23,777 bases of DNA, taken from an uncultured Methylobacillus sp. GTDB lineage: Bacteria; Pseudomonadota; Gammaproteobacteria; Burkholderiales; Methylophilaceae. Numbering within the stretch: position 1 is the stretch's first letter; each line of letters starts with the position of its first letter. Of this stretch, positions 22,794 through 23,777 are shown in pieces. A model generated the notes under the pieces. It was given only the letters and a program-made list of their open reading frames with translations. It made no database searches and was not told the origin of the DNA. The DNA is taken from NCBI GenBank assembly GCA_946478965.1, contig CAMLDQ010000031.1:1-23777 (forward strand), read 5' to 3'. The position numbers and the translations under genes were made by a program.

Positions 22794-23777
22794 TCAGCGG
22801 TCGAGACCAAGCTTTTTGACTTTGCGGTACATGGTGGCGCGGCTGATGCCAAGCCGCTTGGCTGCGGCCGTAACGTTGCCTCCTTCATCGCGCATTGCCT
22901 GGCGGATCAGGTGATGCTCCGCCTCGGCAATGCGAACCTGACTGACATCCGTTCTGGGAATGGCCTTGGCGCGCGCGTCGCGATCGAATTCTTCAACAAA
23001 ATCATCCGGGAGATGATGGCGGGAAATGCAGGCCTCTTGATCTCGGAATGCAAGCGCCGCTCGCAGGACATTGCGCAGTTGGCGAATATTGCCGCGCCAG
23101 GGATGCTGGCGCAGCATGCGCATCACTTCTTCTTCCAAGGCAACCGGAACATCAGACTCTTCCAGCAGCAGCCGCTCCACCAAGGTAGCGAGATCGCTAC
23201 GATCACGCAGTGGCGGCAGAAAAACGCGCAGGCCGTTGAGGCGGTAATAAAGGTCTTCCCGGAACAACCCCTGTTCCACCTGCTCCAGCAAGCGCCGATT
23301 GGTCGCTGACACCACGGCGATATCGACCGTCACACCCTTCGCCCCGCCCAAGGGAACAACCTCCCGCTCCTGCAGCACGCGAAGCAAGCGAGCTTGCAAT
23401 TGCAGGGGCATTTCGCCGATTTCATCCAGAAACAGCGTCCCGCCGTTGGCCTGCATGATCTTGCCCTGCGCTCCGTGACGTCTCGCGCCGGTAAAGGCGC
23501 CCTCTTCGTACCCGAACAATTCCGCCTCGATCAACCCCTCGGGAATGGAAGCGCAGTTGATGGCGACGAATGGCCTTTTGCCGCGAGGACTTGCCGCATG
23601 AATGGCCTTGGCCAGCAGCTCCTTGCCCGTGCCGGTTTCCCCCTCGATGAGGATGGGAATATCATGCCCCAGGGCCAGCTTGGCCTTGCTCACCACTTTA
23701 TGCATGTGGGTATCGCCAGTGTCCAGCCGGTCGAGCGGCAGAAAATCTGCGGAAGCTTTGGGTCTGCTGCTCGACAC
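22794..23777 (-). CDS. Sigma-54-dependent Fis-family transcriptional activator, C-terminal part (AcoR-like)
   Basis: The gene is cut by the right edge; 327 codons are open and the frame is not closed upstream, so the sensory N-terminus is probably outside. The AAA+ domain has Walker A GETGTGKE, the sigma-54-contacting loop GAFTGA, Walker B GGTLFLDEIGEMPL and arginine-finger region FREDLYYRLNGLRV. A Fis-type helix-turn-helix (NVTAAAKRLGISRATMYRKVKKLGL) ends the protein. The sequence leading into the ATPase (LDRLDTGDTHMHKVV) resembles AcoR-type activators of alcohol and acetoin metabolism. It ends 181 bases upstream of fdsG on the same strand, so it may control fds or genes further right; I see no -24/-12 promoter in the gap. 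Confidence 0.9.
   Translation of the reverse strand: MSSSRPKASADFLPLDRLDTGDTHMHKVVSKAKLALGHDIPILIEGETGTGKELLAKAIHAASPRGKRPFVAINCASIPEGLIEAELFGYEEGAFTGARRHGAQGKIMQANGGTLFLDEIGEMPLQLQARLLRVLQEREVVPLGGAKGVTVDIAVVSATNRRLLEQVEQGLFREDLYYRLNGLRVFLPPLRDRSDLATLVERLLLEESDVPVALEEEVMRMLRQHPWRGNIRQLRNVLRAALAFRDQEACISRHHLPDDFVEEFDRDARAKAIPRTDVSQVRIAEAEHHLIRQAMRDEGGNVTAAAKRLGISRATMYRKVKKLGLDR

Overview
The window looks like chromosomal DNA of a methylotrophic betaproteobacterium, most likely a Methylophilaceae-type organism (an inference). The support is a 3-hexulose-6-phosphate synthase (ribulose monophosphate formaldehyde assimilation), a complete soluble NAD-dependent molybdenum formate dehydrogenase operon (fdsGBA-fdhD-fdsD), and a two-subunit pyruvate carboxylase, alongside ordinary betaproteobacterial housekeeping genes (rpmF, yceD, maf, mutL). 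Genes are tightly packed, with many stop/start overlaps and no gene-free stretch over 300 bases. I saw no rRNA, tRNA, CRISPR array, insertion sequence or phage gene.

Left part (1-6787). The start of rpmF and all of yceD run leftward. pycA and pycB run rightward and end at a strong Rho-independent terminator, which abuts the start codon of maf. maf, an exported DUF4139 protein and an RsmI-like methyltransferase follow in the same direction. The yceD/pycA gap is tiny and appears to hold two overlapping divergent promoters and a hairpin.

Middle (6789-15305, all leftward). The order of transcription is a TolC-like outer-membrane factor, a MacA-like adaptor, a MacB-like ATPase and a MacB-like permease (one tripartite efflux operon), then hps with its own terminator, then mutL overlapping an MHS-type MFS transporter by ATGA.

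Right part (15481-23777). A DesA-type membrane fatty-acid desaturase runs rightward and overlaps the end of the leftward fds operon by 13 bases. Upstream of fdsG is a 181-base control region with a good sigma-70 promoter, a second weaker one and a 55-base nested inverted repeat. Beyond it lies the C-terminal half of a sigma-54-dependent, AcoR-like activator cut by the window edge.

Working together (inference): Hps fixes formaldehyde into the RuMP cycle, FdsGBACD oxidises formate to CO2 with NADH production, and PycAB refills oxaloacetate. I found no clear new defence or mobile system. The best leads are the two control regions (588-623 and 22651-22753), the C-terminal tail on Hps and the N-terminal cysteine cluster on FdsA.
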